Positions 1 to 10,929 of a stretch of 40,296 nucleotides of DNA are shown here, in pieces. The notes under the pieces are model-generated. The model did no database searches, was not told where the DNA came from, and was given only the letters and a program-made list of their open reading frames with translations. A program made the position numbers and the translations under genes. The DNA is from Priapulus caudatus (taxonomy: Eukaryota > Priapulida > Priapulimorpha > Priapulimorphida > Priapulidae). Position 1 is the first letter of the stretch; each line of letters starts with the position of its first letter. The stretch covers positions 299,610 to 339,905 of the forward strand of contig NW_014577140.1 of NCBI RefSeq assembly GCF_000485595.1, read 5' to 3'.

Positions 1-1
1 A

Positions 2-223
2 AATACTTCTTTAGCGCTTTACCTGCCTGGCAAACTGCCCCTGATATTGACATTATGCAAGGAGTTCTTGCTTGACTCCCTGAAACATCTTTCGGCCATA
101 CGTAGACTAGCTCGTTCCGCAAGCACTGGCCTTGAGGACATTTACGCGTATGTTCTTCCAGCAAAATCTCCAAAGGGGAAAATTTCGGCGTCACGTGCAA
201 CTCGCATGCGAATCTCAAAATGA
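2..223 (+). other. open frame at window edge, unassigned
   Basis: A frame open from base 2 runs 73 codons to TGA at 221. It reads SLALYLPGKLPLILTLCKEF near its start and has a Lys/Arg-rich end. It does not resemble beta-catenin and lies where that gene should have an intron. It may be the tail of a decayed mobile element or chance. The rest of 1-427 is intron. Confidence 0.2.
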
Positions 224-427
224 GCACATTGCGTTATTGTTAATTATCTTTCATATTTTGAACTTCAGACTCGGATCCATCCCCTTTAGCCGCGGGCGAC
301 ACTACCTGAAACAAAATTCAGACTGCGGACTCCCTCTTTTTGAGGGCACGGACTTCCTTGTTCAAAAGTTTATTTCTACCACTGCTTACATATTTTTGCA
401 TACTTACACATCTGTTATCCATCACAG

Positions 428-531
428 GAGGCATGCAAGCTTTGGCCATGCACCTCGGTCACCCAAGCACACGACTTGTCCAGAACTGTCTCTGGACTTT
501 GAGAAATCTCTCGGATGCTGCCACTAAGCAG
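428..531 (+). CDS. CTNNB1: beta-catenin exon a
   Basis: Acceptor CACAG ends at 427 and donor GTATGT starts at 532. The first two bases complete a Gly codon begun in an upstream exon. It encodes [18 protein letters not shown] followed by the [16 protein letters not shown] armadillo helix. Confidence 0.94.
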
Positions 532-3500
532 GTATGTGTACAACCATGTGTTCTACCTGAAGTTATAAATATTAAATATTGATTATTATTGATTATTGTT
601 ATTAAGTTGTAAATAATTTTATTGAGTGATTGAATTGAAAGTTGTAATGTTGTTGTATTGATATATGCGAGTTGATTGTGATATTTAATGTTTGCAGATG
701 CAAAACATGGAAGGCTTGATTTCAATGCTGGTCCAGCTGCTCTCGTCCAACGACATCAACGTCGTGACTTGTTCAGCTGGAATCCTATCCAATCTCACGT
801 GCAACAATCAGCGCAACAAGGTCATTGCCTGTCAGAGTGGTGGCATCGAAGCTCTTGTGAGAACCTGCATTCAGGCTGGCGATCGAGAAGAGATCACTGA
901 ACCTGCTGTAAGTACCAGCAAGTTAATTGTTGTTAAGTGTTCATTAAGTTACGTTACGTTAAGTTAAGTTACATGGCCTGTGATGTATATCTCGTTTATT
1001 TAAAATGAAAAACATTTTGTTATCTGTCTCTTCATCTCTCTCTATTCTCAATCTCCCCACATTCTCAATTTCCTTCACCTGTCCCGCTCCTATTCTAATT
1101 TTATGTACAATCTTGGTTCCCAAGTTAATACAAGAGTAATGTAAATATCAAACGAAAGCAGAATTTAGTTGTTGGACATTTGAACTTTAAAACTAGAAAA
1201 TGAGCAATTTGAACCATGGATGGAAACCGTGTGTGTAGTGTGGTGGGTTTATCTTTCTTCCTTTCTCTTCTAGGTGTGTGCGCTTCGTCACATGACGAGC
1301 CGCCACACGGAGGCAGAGATGGCGCAGAATGCCGTGCGTCTCCACTACGGCCTGCCCGTGCTCGTCAAGATGCTGCACCCTCCCAGCCGCTGGCCGCTCA
1401 TCAAGGCCGTCATCGGGCTGATCCGCAACCTGGCACTGTGTCCGGCGAACCACGCTCCGCTACGCGAGCACGGCGCGCTGCCCAGACTTGTGCAGCTACT
1501 GATCAGAGCACACCAGGACACTCAGAGGGTAAGCGCAGTGACTTGAGTATTAAAGAGAGAGAGCGAAGGTCCTGCATAGTTGATTCCCATGCACCACTCA
1601 TAATTATGTGGGCGCCAGCATATCGGAATTGCTGTGGTCATGTCATCATAATCGAATGATTTTGGGATTGCAGCGTGCCTCTATGGGATCGAACAGCAGT
1701 ACATATGCTGATGGGGTGCGCATGGAGGATATCGTAGAGGGAACTGTTGGAGCACTGCACATCCTTGGCCGTGAAGCCCACAACCGTGCTGTCATTCGCG
1801 GACTTACCTGCATACCGATATTTGTACAGGTAAGCTGCTGTTATATAGATGGGCATGGTAGTCGGTTGTACAATGTTGCAGTCGCAAAGTAGCGGGGCTG
1901 TTAGGGTAGCCAGATGAACGTTCACCAACATAATCGGCGTATTAGTCAGCAAGCCACTTAATCGAGGAATGTCCTGAAAGTTTTGTATTATATAATATTA
2001 TACACATACAAATAAATAGATACATAGATGTCAGAATATTTGTGTGAGTTGTGGCTGCTTTCTTTTGTAGCTGCTTTATTCCGATACCGAGAACATCCAG
2101 CGGGTGGCAGCAGGTGTGTTGTGTGAACTGGCTGCGGATAAGGAAGGCGCGGAGATCATCGAACAAGAGGGAGCCACTGCTCCACTCACCGAACTTCTGC
2201 ACTCACGGAACGAGGGAGTTGGTAAGTGATTAGGTCGTGTTTACGCTCAAAATCACTTGACGTCATCCGACATGGTTTCATGTCTTTTAAGCCCGGCGCA
2301 CATGTACTCAAGTAAAATGACGCATGAGTCAAATTACTCAACGAAAATCTGCCGCACACGTGAGTAATATGACGCATGCGTCAAATTACTCAACGAAAAT
2401 CCGCCGCACACGTGAGTAATATGACGCATGCGTCAAATTACTCAACGAAAATCCGCCGCACACGTGAGTAAAATAACTCATGCGTCATTTTACTTGAGTA
2501 AAATAACTCACGTGTGCGCCGGGCATAACACACGGAATCATTTGTTGTTATGATAGGAGGATGCTATTGTCCTTTATGAAAAACTACTAACATGACTAAT
2601 ATTCAACAATTAAACCCAGTCTTAGAATGAAGATTTCTCTTTAGGCTCATCATAGCCACTTAATGTCTCTTTTCTGTATTGCTTTGCAACATTACCAAGA
2701 ATATAGACAATACAGTCATTACTCCTGTCCTAAGCCTTAGTAAAGATAAGTACAAATGAAATGGGTACCCTTTTGATCACCATTACAGAAGCAATAGGCT
2801 GCCAAGTTAAATGAGTATGCAGTATACTTGTTTAGCTATGTAGCAGAACTTAGGATACCCCCCCTTCACCATAAAACATCTATTCACTTCTAATTTTAAG
2901 CTGATTTTATTTATTAGGTTGCTATGCTGTCTGAATATCCTTCTTATTTTCTCCATAATTCAGCTACCTATGCAGCAGCAGTGTTGTTCCGCATGTCTGA
3001 AGATAAACCGCAGGAATATCGCAAAAGATTGTCGGTGGAACTGACCAGCTCACTCTTCCGCTCTGACCAGGACTGGGGACAGGTCAGTAAATCGATGCAG
3101 TAATCCGACTGTAAATCAGTAACCATATGTACGGAATGATATATGTGATGTAAAGTAATTAGATACACTGTATAAAGTTATATTTATTGAAATCTTCAGT
3201 TACTGTGCTGCACAGTTGACAGCGCAGTATATTTCCCTTTACCTGATTTTGCATGGCAGTGAAACTTTCCGTTCTCAAACATGACTCATTGTGAAGAGAG
3301 TCGCATCTGCACCTGTTAGATTATTGATGGGGTAAAAGTAGCTATACGTGTCTAAATGTGTTCCAGCCACCCGACCTGGATGCAATGATGATGGGAGATG
3401 AGCCTTATAGCGAACAGATGTATCCACCACACAACAACCAGAATCAACACGACCCACGTCAGTCACAAGGTAAGCTTGCTGCTACTGTCGAACGTAGGTG

Positions 3501-3855
3501 AGAGAATGTTTAGGAGTGCAATAACCTGTAATTCATTGTGTGTTAACAGATTCATAATATTTAGAAATATAGATATTTTTAGGTCCCCGCTTATCCAAGA
3601 ATTTATGCAAACATTTCTAATGTAGTTATTTTGAAAAGAGTGACATAAATATTGTGTTGGGTTCCAGGAGGTTACCACCCGCATACACCGGGCATGCAGG
3701 GTGTTCAGATAGACATGGGCGGTGCAAACTATCCACCGCCACCACCGATGGATATGGCAGCACCTGGAGGCATGGATTTCGATACCATGAATCTGGATTC
3801 TATCCCTCCGGCTGATAACAGCCAGATGGCAGCGTGGTTTGATACAGACCTCTAG
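428..3855 (+). CDS. CTNNB1: beta-catenin, C-terminal part (8 exons, 5' end outside window)
   Basis: Eight exons join in frame (428-531, 698-907, 1274-1528, 1674-1829, 2071-2221, 2964-3082, 3367-3469, 3668-3855) to give 427 residues that follow vertebrate beta-catenin from about its sixth armadillo repeat to the stop. Visible landmarks are [29 protein letters not shown], the basic groove segment [16 protein letters not shown]-like [16 protein letters not shown] and the terminal WFDTDL, the PDZ-binding end. All introns are GT-AG. The family links cadherins to alpha-catenin at junctions and is the nuclear TCF co-activator in Wnt signalling. The basic groove residues that contact cadherin, APC and TCF look kept. 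The tail after the last armadillo repeat is about 100 residues and carries a PPPPP run and many Met/Gly/Asp. Exons for the N-terminal degron and first repeats must lie before base 1. The identification is secure; the exact exon ends come from frame and splice consensus. Confidence 0.96.
698..907 (+). CDS. CTNNB1: beta-catenin exon b
   Basis: Acceptor TTTGCAG, donor GTAAGT; 70 codons, phase 0 at both ends. It encodes armadillo sequence from [15 protein letters not shown] to [11 protein letters not shown], including GGIEALVRT. Confidence 0.96.
1274..1528 (+). CDS. CTNNB1: beta-catenin exon c
   Basis: Acceptor CTTCTAG, donor GTAAGC; 85 codons from [20 protein letters not shown] to AHQDTQR. It holds the best conserved basic groove of the armadillo superhelix and the [19 protein letters not shown] stretch. 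It is GC-richer than the flanking introns. Confidence 0.96.
1674..1829 (+). CDS. CTNNB1: beta-catenin exon d
   Basis: Acceptor GATTGCAG, donor GTAAGC; 52 codons, phase 0. It begins [19 protein letters not shown] and continues through [19 protein letters not shown]. The short Ser-rich stretch at the start matches the flexible loop in armadillo repeat 10 of the family. Confidence 0.95.
2071..2221 (+). CDS. CTNNB1: beta-catenin exon e
   Basis: Acceptor TTTTGTAG, donor GTAAGT at 2222; ends in phase 1. It encodes [20 protein letters not shown] through [18 protein letters not shown] of armadillo repeat 11/12. Confidence 0.96.
2291..2524. mobile_element. MITE with internal 52-bp tandem repeats in a beta-catenin intron
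   Basis: The ends are GCCCGGCGCACA and its reverse complement TGTGCGCCGGGC, and a second inverted block CTCAAGTAAAATGACGCATG lies just inside. The interior holds about three copies of a 52-bp unit (acgaaaat starts near 2341, 2393, 2445), each with the 14-bp palindrome TGACGCATGCGTCA or a TGAGTCA variant. Flanks TTTTAA and ATAACA allow a TAA-like target duplication (Harbinger style), but this is not exact. No coding capacity. Confidence 0.75.
2525..2963 (+). other. rest of beta-catenin intron e/f
   Basis: AT-rich intron sequence; nothing recognised. Confidence 0.6.
2964..3082 (+). CDS. CTNNB1: beta-catenin exon f
   Basis: Acceptor AATTCAG, donor GTCAGT. It completes the split Ala codon, encodes [18 protein letters not shown] and the [10 protein letters not shown] end of the armadillo domain, then enters the tail (SDQDWGQ). 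Confidence 0.95.
3367..3469 (+). CDS. CTNNB1: beta-catenin exon g (C-terminal tail)
   Basis: Acceptor GTTCCAG, donor GTAAGC at 3470. It encodes a low-complexity tail beginning [20 protein letters not shown] and then rich in His, Asn and Gln. This fits the poorly conserved transactivation tail. The assignment rests on frame continuity with its neighbours. Confidence 0.88.
3668..3855 (+). CDS. CTNNB1: beta-catenin terminal coding exon
   Basis: Acceptor GTTCCAG; 62 codons including TAG at 3853-3855. It contains [19 protein letters not shown], a PPPPP run and the family end AAWFDTDL, whose last residues bind PDZ domains. Confidence 0.95.
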
Positions 3856-5199
3856 ATGCATGCGAACAATATCTTGGCGCTTCCCAACCAAATGAAATAG
3901 CCCCCCCCTTCGCGTAAGCTGTTGTGTAACTTGTTAAGGGCGGCTACTTGTTGCAACATACCAATAATGGGGTATGTGGCTTCATAATTACATTGGGGAG
4001 CAAGACTACTATTGATGATCTCTGGTAAACCCCTTCTACAATTTTTGGTGAGAACGACTTTCTCAAGTAAACGTCTTGAATTGTCAATAGTTACGTACAG
4101 CACTATCCAAGATTTTATGGGCTCTGATCTTTTATTACTGTTTTGGAAGTATATCTTGTATTAACACGCCATTTTAGCTTGGTAGTGCTTGATGATTAGG
4201 TTGTGTATTGAAGGTCGTGATCACTTAGATGTGTCTGTTGCGAGTTTTAGTTGGTCGAGTAAAGTGCTTTGAAGTACTACTTGTATCAGAGGATATTTGT
4301 TCAAGTATTGTTGCATTCAATTATGTTCTTTTTACGGTAAAATTCAATTGTTGTCATTTTATCACATCAATGTTGCAGTAAAGATCATGCCTTTCTAAAT
4401 TAAAATTAGTGTCCACGCTCCAGTAACATGGCCTGAAAACATTCTAATGATAACAGAATGTGGTTGGATTATTTCAACTGCCAACCAGAATGTATCACAG
4501 AGAGATATGGTTGAATTGATTTGTACTGAGAAGTGCATCTCGTCACTACTTTTCTGCTGTGATATTTTAAGGCTGATGAAATGTTATTATTGGTTTCAGC
4601 AACAAACAAAAATTGTACACTACTTAAGTTTTGGTCCGGTGGCTGTGGAATGAATGACAGCCACACTTATTGTGTTCCCTTAACCTCTCTACTCCATTCC
4701 AGAAAATGATCATGATATTTATGTCGTGTGTTTTGTACTTCCCCAGATGGCACCACTCGTGCTTTATATCTTGACTGTTTATGTGTTGTATGTGTAACAA
4801 TGGCGACAAAGTGTACAAAAAGCAGCCAATATTATTATTAAGAACACAAAAACTGGACTGTTGGTCCGAGCATGTTTACGCAAGATATAACCTATAAATT
4901 ACATTTCAGCGAGCAGTTTCAATCCTATGTCGTAGGTCGGGGGGTCAACATTGCTTTATGTACACCAAGTGTTGTATATGTATAATACTAACCCTGTAGA
5001 AGTTACTTGATATCAGAGTATCATTTTAGTGATTTTATGTTCTTTATTTTATCTAGCTAGTTTTATGTCGTGAACGTGCTTTAAAAATACATGTACTGGT
5101 GTCTCCAGTTTGCTAATATGTAAAACTTCATGCAATGTTTAAAAGTTGGTAAACCTCCGAAAGCACATGCATTTTACTACTTGTGTCTGCATGATGTAA

Positions 5200-5205
5200 A
5201 ATAAA
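5200..5205 (+). terminator. poly(A) signal AATAAA, proximal
   Basis: AATAAA followed by GGGTTGTT. It could give the shorter beta-catenin mRNA. Confidence 0.5.
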
Positions 5206-5477
5206 GGGTTGTTAAACAAGCGATAATGCTAGATGTTGTCACCATGGGAAGTAAAATACTAGCCAGTCGTTATTGAGCAGTGACGGCTTAAAAAGGCCTG
5301 CCATTCATTTGCAAGGCAATCCTAAATTTATTATAAGCTCATAAAACAACCCATGTCTAATTTGAAATTAATGTTTAAGACCAACCAGCTTACACCAACT
5401 GAATTCAGATCATTCCGATACAAATGTCTCCTTTATACTTGTCAGCAATATTATGTATTAAAACAAATATTTACTTT

Positions 5478-5483
5478 AATAAA
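5478..5483 (+). terminator. poly(A) signal AATAAA, distal
   Basis: AATAAA followed by a TTTTGCTCTTTTTAATTG and GTTGTTATTGG downstream element, a better GU/U-rich context than the proximal signal. Confidence 0.6.
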
Positions 5484-5590
5484 GTTTTGCTCTTTTTAAT
5501 TGTTGTTATTGGTGCATGTAAAATTAGTATGTAGATGAGCTCCTGATATAACGTACAAAAAAACAATTTTGTACCGCTGTTGCTACCATG

Positions 5591-5596
5591 TTTATT
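5591..5596 (-). terminator. prohibitin poly(A) signal
   Basis: TTTATT on the + strand is AATAAA on the minus strand, about 280 bases past the prohibitin stop and 108 bases from the distal beta-catenin signal. Confidence 0.5.
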
Positions 5597-5872
5597 GCCA
5601 AGTCGATTTGAATTGGTACAGTTATGTTGATTAGTTACGGCAAACTGCTATTCTGGTACGCCTTTGTGCCGCATCTGTCAATCGTCCTGCCTCTCATTGG
5701 TTTGCTTTTATGTTAGTAAACGATTTTGATACATGTCCTACTAACATTTCAGCTAAAACACTATAGGTTTTTGCAAATGATTACTTGATTCCAGCAGTGA
5801 GATACTATGCAGTAACGAATTGTGTAATTATTGGAAGTTTTCTCTATTAGTCTGGCTATCAGTGGATGACGC

Positions 5873-6091
5873 CTACTGCGTCACTGGCAGATTTAACAGC
5901 ATATTTTGCCCCGGTGGCAGATACGTGACATTTCGCGACTTTGACATTTGGTAAGCTATGTCCTCAGCCGCCTCCAGTTTGCGGAGTTCTACCAGCGCCT
6001 CTCCTGCATCGATGAATGCACGTGCAAGCAGCTCTGCGGCCTTTGTGTCACCTTCCGCAGATATCACAGCTGCTTTCTTCTGTTGCTCAGC
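5873..6091 (-). CDS. PHB1: prohibitin exon 6 (terminal)
   Basis: Acceptor CTTCTAG; 72 codons plus TAG. It encodes [20 protein letters not shown] through [20 protein letters not shown] to the C-terminus. Confidence 0.96.
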   Translation of the reverse strand, partial: AEQQKKAAVISAEGDTKAAELLARAFIDAGEALVELRKLEAAEDIAYQMSKSRNVTYLPPGQNMLLNLPVTQ

Positions 6092-9000
6092 CTAGAAGTG
6101 ACAAAGGTACAATATCTAAGCACACGTGCACCTTGCAATGTCTCGGAAGTATCACCGAGTCTATAAAAGAATAAACGAGTTATCTTGCAGTGAAGCGCAG
6201 GTGCTTTTAATATAAAGCAGTAATAGTTTCACCTAAAATATAACTGATCTTTGTTCCTATTCCTGTTAAAAAAATGACACGTTATTCCTGTTAAAACAAG
6301 TGCCGCAGAGCAACAGGGCTCATCTGGTGTCTGGTTTCTGCTGATAAATTCATTTGTGCATAGCAAGACGTCTTATACATAAGTCTTCTTTATTCTTGTT
6401 TGACTTTCGTAGCCAATTCGAACAAATATATCACTTACACTTTTGCACCCACCTAATCTCTATATGGGCTAATTCTAATAACAAGAACAATAATAACAAT
6501 TGAAATACAAGTTAATGAATGACATTGACGTTGACATAAAAGATTTCAACATATGAGCATGGATCTCCACCCTCCAAGTTTAATTAGAGGGTCGGGGAGG
6601 GGTCCTTCTCTCCCACCTCCCTCCCCACTGCGTCCCACTTCCCTCCCTCCTGCCTCTCACCTCCCTCCCCTTGCCTCTCACTTCCACCCCCTTACCTCCC
6701 ATCTCCCTCCCACTGCCTTCGACCTCCCTCCCCCTGCCTCCTGCCTCCCACCTCCCATCCCCCATCCCTCTTGCACACCATCTCGCACGACCCCTCGCAC
6801 GTACCCCGTTTCCCACTCGCATACACACCGTATCACCGTTTTCCTGTCCCCGTCTCAATTTACTACTCTCTCTCTCTCTCTCTTTATCTTAGACTTTCTC
6901 TCTCTTAATTATATAAAAAAAATTTAAAACTCAGCGATGATGCCTTTTACTGCCCCCTCAATAATACTTCGTTCCTATGCCCCTGAGTGTAACAGCCATA
7001 GAAATAATAATATATATAGTGTCTCTAATATTTCTATGGTAACAGCTTATGTTTGCATAACTGGTAAATAGATATGCACGGCCACACCTACATAATATAT
7101 GTTAAGATTCAAGATGAAAAGTAAATATATATTATATGGTACTAGTTATTATTTATTCATTTAACAAAGTTACATGAGAATAAAATCTAATTTAAACTAG
7201 GCCTATAGTTGCCGCGAGATGGCGCGTGCAAGTGTAATCAATAAGCAAAGATGGCATCGCCCTTCTTGAGACACCCCAACTAGCTCCCTGGGGAGTTGCT
7301 GAAATCCTACAGGCTAAAATCTAAGTATATTCAGGCAGGCGATAATTTCGCTCAGCTGTGAGTTAACACATGTGCATTGCAGGTTGGCAGGCAACAATTA
7401 TGATTAGAAGAGTGCCAGCCATGGGCTGCCCTGTGTTTTGCCTACCCACGCGAGCATTCACTGATTCAGCCTTCAGGGTGCTATAGACAGACTGCTTTAG
7501 AAAATTATATGATTTAAGGAGCCTAAACCTTGTTCAACAAACATTTGCCTTTGCGATTAAACTGTGCAACTGTAGCCTCACATTCACACAGGTATGGGCT
7601 CTAATAATAGCAAAAGCAGTTCAGTCCTTTGTTAACAGTCAACAAATCAATGTTTAACCCTCCTCTTGAGGGTCAAAAGGTTATCCGACACTTACTCTTC
7701 GCATGTCAGCGGAAAGTACATTTCATGGTCCTTTCAATAACGCCATAAAAATGCTAGGTCACCGCTGAAACAAAAAAGTTTTTCAATCGCTCCGTCAGAC
7801 CATGTCCTCAGAAAATGTCTAAAATCTGCCCTGTGCCCCATTGACCTTTGACCTCCAATTTCGGCACAGTGATGGCTTTTCCTACCATGATGCTATACAC
7901 CGACTATCACGAGCCTAGGTCGAGCCATTTAGATTTGTGCTGCAATTCTGCATTTCCTCCCTATACCTTAAGTTAAGGAGGGAATGTTCCCCCTTCTTTT
8001 ACACCTCTTGACCTTTGACCCCCAGCTTTGACATCCCAACTCGTTTTCGGATTACCCTCCCACGTCCCGACTTTCGAATCCGTACGTCGAGCCGTTTAGA
8101 TTTGTGCCCAACTGTTGACGGACGGACGCACGCACGCACGGACAGACGCACGCACGCTCATGCGATTCTACAAGCTGCATCTGACTATGTCAGATGAACT
8201 AAAAACCACATGACAAATATATGACAATATTAAAATCAGATTAAATTCAACAGCAACGAAATATTACCTTTTCTACAGTGAATCGTGCCCTCTCAGCATC
8301 CTGTTGCGCCACCTGCTTCAGTTCTACTGCGTGCGTGAAATCGGTTCCAAACGAGGTATGTGTCTACAGTGACAATTTTCAGATATTACCTTCTGCAGTA
8401 GTTCTTTCTACTACAAATGTGATACCAGAATTGATGTGACATTCCTGCATCAGTAACTACTGTATTCGTGAATTAAAGGGACCCACACATGGAATACATT
8501 ATAAATGCATAATTTTAGGTTAAACTTTCCATATAAAAACAACCATGTCATTTTCTATTTATATGGATTCATATATAATTTTCATAGTCAAAATAATCAC
8601 ATCTGGACACTAAATGATCATGTACTCACCAGAGAAATATCGTCCAAGAGGAGTCCAAAACTGAATGCCCTCTCCGTCAGGTCTTCACTGACCTTCTGTG
8701 ACACAAGTTCTCGCTGTGTAATCAGCTCTGCAGCGTCATACTGAGCCTGTGTACAAGAACGAATAAAATAGTCATATATATATAGTTTTTACACAATGTA
8801 TTTTGCAAAATTGTTAAAAAAATTTCTAAATGAAAAAACTGGAGTTTGTTGTAGGGATAAGCGATCAAGGACTAAAAATACAGTGGTTCTTGCTTTATCG
8901 GGCCTCAGATAGACAGGCACATCACTTGAACTTCCAGTACATTGTTGAAAAACAATTCTTATGCACGTTATTTTAATTAGATACCAAGGTGATAAACAAT

Positions 9001-10641
9001 TTCACAGTTTCCGACCTGTACCGATAAATCTATGATCATTGTATTCGCAAATTCATAATCAATCCAATCGTACCAATTTTCAATATCAAACTATCAATAA
9101 TACTAAATAACTACAGTACTTTCCATTTAAAATACTTAAAATATTGATTATTTTCTACATCTACCTACCACAACAGCTTTTAAAACTTCATTCGTGATAG
9201 AAGGCAACACTCTCTCCTCATAGTCAACACCGAGGTTTGTGTAGATTTTTGGCAGTTCACCGGGGATCGGTCTGTACAGAACACGCAGGGTGATGGTCAC
9301 ATTCTGCAAATCTGGAAATACATGATGTGATTTGTCTATGTCCAAAAACTTATTAAAACGGATAGACCTCGCAACAAAAGACTGTGAGAATACTTGCAGT
9401 GTGCAAACATCACGAAATGTTCTCATTGAGCCAGAAATGTGCTCCGAAGTTGATTATTTGGAAAACGTACGTCAGACGCAAGTTATTTGTACGAAGTGCC
9501 AGATAACGCAAATTAGTATCCATACGCCATAGCGCAAATCGTTCCTGGAACGAAAACACTATATTTGTTTCCTGCTTGCATAAGTACTATAGATATATGA
9601 TTTAAACAAATTTCACAATTTTGTACTGAATAAATATCGAATAATTAATTATAACTTGTTTTATCATAGAAAGAAACTGTTACTGAATCAAGTAGATCGT
9701 TCCGCTGTGTCTCGGACGTGTAACCATCACTATGGTGCTACGTTCGTAAGAGCAGTAATTTCGTTTCAATTTTGAGAAGAAATGTTATAAAAGTAGCAAT
9801 ACAAATGAGTTGTAGTGAATTTTTGCAACATATCATATGCAAGCTCACGGTAAGTATATATATGCATTTAGTTGCGAGGTTGATCAACTTTAAAGACATA
9901 ACAACAACTTGGTTACATTTACTTAAAAGAGGGTGAACCAAAATCATCACGAATCACTTTACAATAGTGCAATATTTGGAATGTTAGTAACTATTTAGAA
10001 AGACTGCTAGACTGTTTTACTATCATGCAATTGTCCAAACTGTATTCACACTGTAACACGGCTACGTGAAAGTCAATTATGTGAACATAATCACATTTAC
10101 TGCCATGATCACTCTGCGTACGATTACTTGCCTTTGCTACCAGTTACGACGGGTACGTTTCTTGGTCGGGACCGGATATCGTAGATGATAGGTCGTTGCA
10201 CCCATGGAACAAGAAAATGCGTACCCTCACCAATTACTTTATCCTTAACTCCTTGAAATCTGTCAAAGATCACTGCTCTGTGACCACCATCAACTGAAAT
10301 ATAAAATTCCATGTCATTTATGAGGCTCATAATATAGCTATAGATTTATATATTGACACATGTAAATAGATATAAAGACATCAACAAACTATGTATTTAT
10401 AAGGGTTACTCGTGGGAAATGGTAATGTCCTTTATAGACAGATATATATCCATTCTATAGATATGATTCCAACACAAAGTTGACTGCATATAAGTTTTAA
10501 CTTTAGCACTAGAAAATATTAATAATTTATTAAAATCAATACAAATTTCATACCATTATACAGTGCTGTGTTAACAACACCACCAACTACTGCAAGTCCG
10601 AGGCCAACTTTACCAAGTGTGTTCATAAATTGTGCTGCCAT
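5873..10641 (-). CDS. PHB1: prohibitin-1, complete (6 exons)
   Basis: Exons in transcript order are 10641-10554, 10293-10132, 9311-9169, 8746-8630, 8363-8268 and 6091-5873. They join to 825 bp, 274 aa plus stop, against 272 aa in human PHB1. The N-terminus [20 protein letters not shown] leads into the hydrophobic anchor. The SPFH/band-7 core carries [41 protein letters not shown] and [16 protein letters not shown]. The coiled coil has [17 protein letters not shown], and the end is [20 protein letters not shown]. With PHB2 the protein builds ring scaffolds in the mitochondrial inner membrane that hold m-AAA protease and cardiolipin domains. The ATG has A at -3 and G at +4. An acceptor TTTCAG 24 bases before the ATG suggests an upstream non-coding exon. 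Intron 2 uses a GC donor. Confidence 0.97.
6560..6900. repeat. CT-rich degenerate minisatellite in prohibitin intron 5
   Basis: About ten degenerate copies of a roughly 22-base CCTCCCTCCC-(A/C)CTGCCTC unit, then a (CT)n run near 6868-6885. The long open frames here on both strands are low-complexity artefacts. Confidence 0.8.
6901..7789. other. prohibitin intron 5, unique-looking part
   Basis: AT-rich intron sequence. CATTCACTGATTCAGCCT at 7454 recurs at 21427, so part may be an old repeat. No gene seen. Confidence 0.5.
7790..8190. repeat. interspersed repeat with internal duplication, prohibitin intron 5
   Basis: Two related halves each carry TTGACCTTTGACC and GTCGAGCC(A/G)TTTAGATTTGTGC (7919 and 8087), about 168 bases apart. 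The block ends in a GACGGACGGACGCACGCACG tail. Looks like a transposable-element remnant. Confidence 0.6.
8268..8363 (-). CDS. PHB1: prohibitin exon 5
   Basis: Acceptor ACTGTAG, donor GTAATA; 32 codons, [20 protein letters not shown] to ARFTVEK, the start of the coiled coil. Confidence 0.95.
8630..8746 (-). CDS. PHB1: prohibitin exon 4
   Basis: Acceptor TACACAG, donor GTGAGT; 39 codons, [20 protein letters not shown] to LLLDDISL. Confidence 0.96.
9169..9311 (-). CDS. PHB1: prohibitin exon 3
   Basis: Acceptor TTTCCAG, donor GTAGGT; encodes [20 protein letters not shown] to NEVLKAVV of the SPFH domain. Confidence 0.96.
9312..10131 (-). other. prohibitin intron 2 (GC-AG, 820 bp)
   Basis: Starts GCAAGT and ends TTTCCAG in transcript sense. 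No repeat or gene recognised inside. Confidence 0.85.
10132..10293 (-). CDS. PHB1: prohibitin exon 2 with GC donor
   Basis: Acceptor ATTTCAG; encodes [13 protein letters not shown] to VVTGSK. The donor is AAAG|GCAAGT. Only this site joins to exon 3 (GAT TTG CAG AAT, DLQN) in the conserved SKDLQNV frame. Confidence 0.95.
10554..10641 (-). CDS. PHB1: prohibitin exon 1 (coding)
   Basis: ATG at 10641-10639; 29 codons plus one base, donor GTATGA. It encodes the N-terminal membrane anchor ([17 protein letters not shown]). A likely 5' UTR acceptor lies at 10667-10666, so transcription would start further right. Confidence 0.95.
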
Positions 10642-10721
10642 TATTTCTGGTTTCTTTCTCAATTGCTGAAATAGCGCAATAGGCAAATTATATTGATTTC
10701 AATTTTACTACAAATTTTATA

Positions 10722-10860
10722 GCAGGGTGCGAAATTAACATAAGTCCGGAGTCACATACTCCAGCGAACGAGCTTGGCACTCGCCCGCTCGCCAATGTCG
10801 AGTGAAAATAATATCGGGCAAGTAAAAGCTAAAGCTGACTCGCCCATGTTGGCGAGTAAA
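10722..10860. mobile_element. DNA-transposon end fragment
   Basis: Starts AGCAGGGTGCGAAATTAAC, a terminus type common in animal DNA transposons. It contains hairpin ACTCGCC-CATGTT-GGCGAGT (10838-10857). A related hairpin ACTCGCC-AGTTTT-GGCGAG lies at 12796-12814, so the two may bound one older composite insertion. Confidence 0.4.
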
Positions 10861-10929
10861 AATAATTGTCTAAAACTTTAATCAATTGTTGGTTCCTTAC
10901 GGTATATATCCAAACATTGATGAAAAACA

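Larger units (their letters stand above)
3856..5500 (+). other. CTNNB1: beta-catenin 3' UTR
   Basis: AT-rich sequence without convincing open frames runs from the stop to two AATAAA signals. A long 3' UTR is normal for this gene. The end is inferred from the second signal and the T/GT-rich stretch after it. Confidence 0.65.

Noticed and set aside
6553-6927. Pro/Leu/Ser-rich frames on + and Gly/Arg-rich on -
   Set aside because: C/T minisatellite inside a prohibitin intron.
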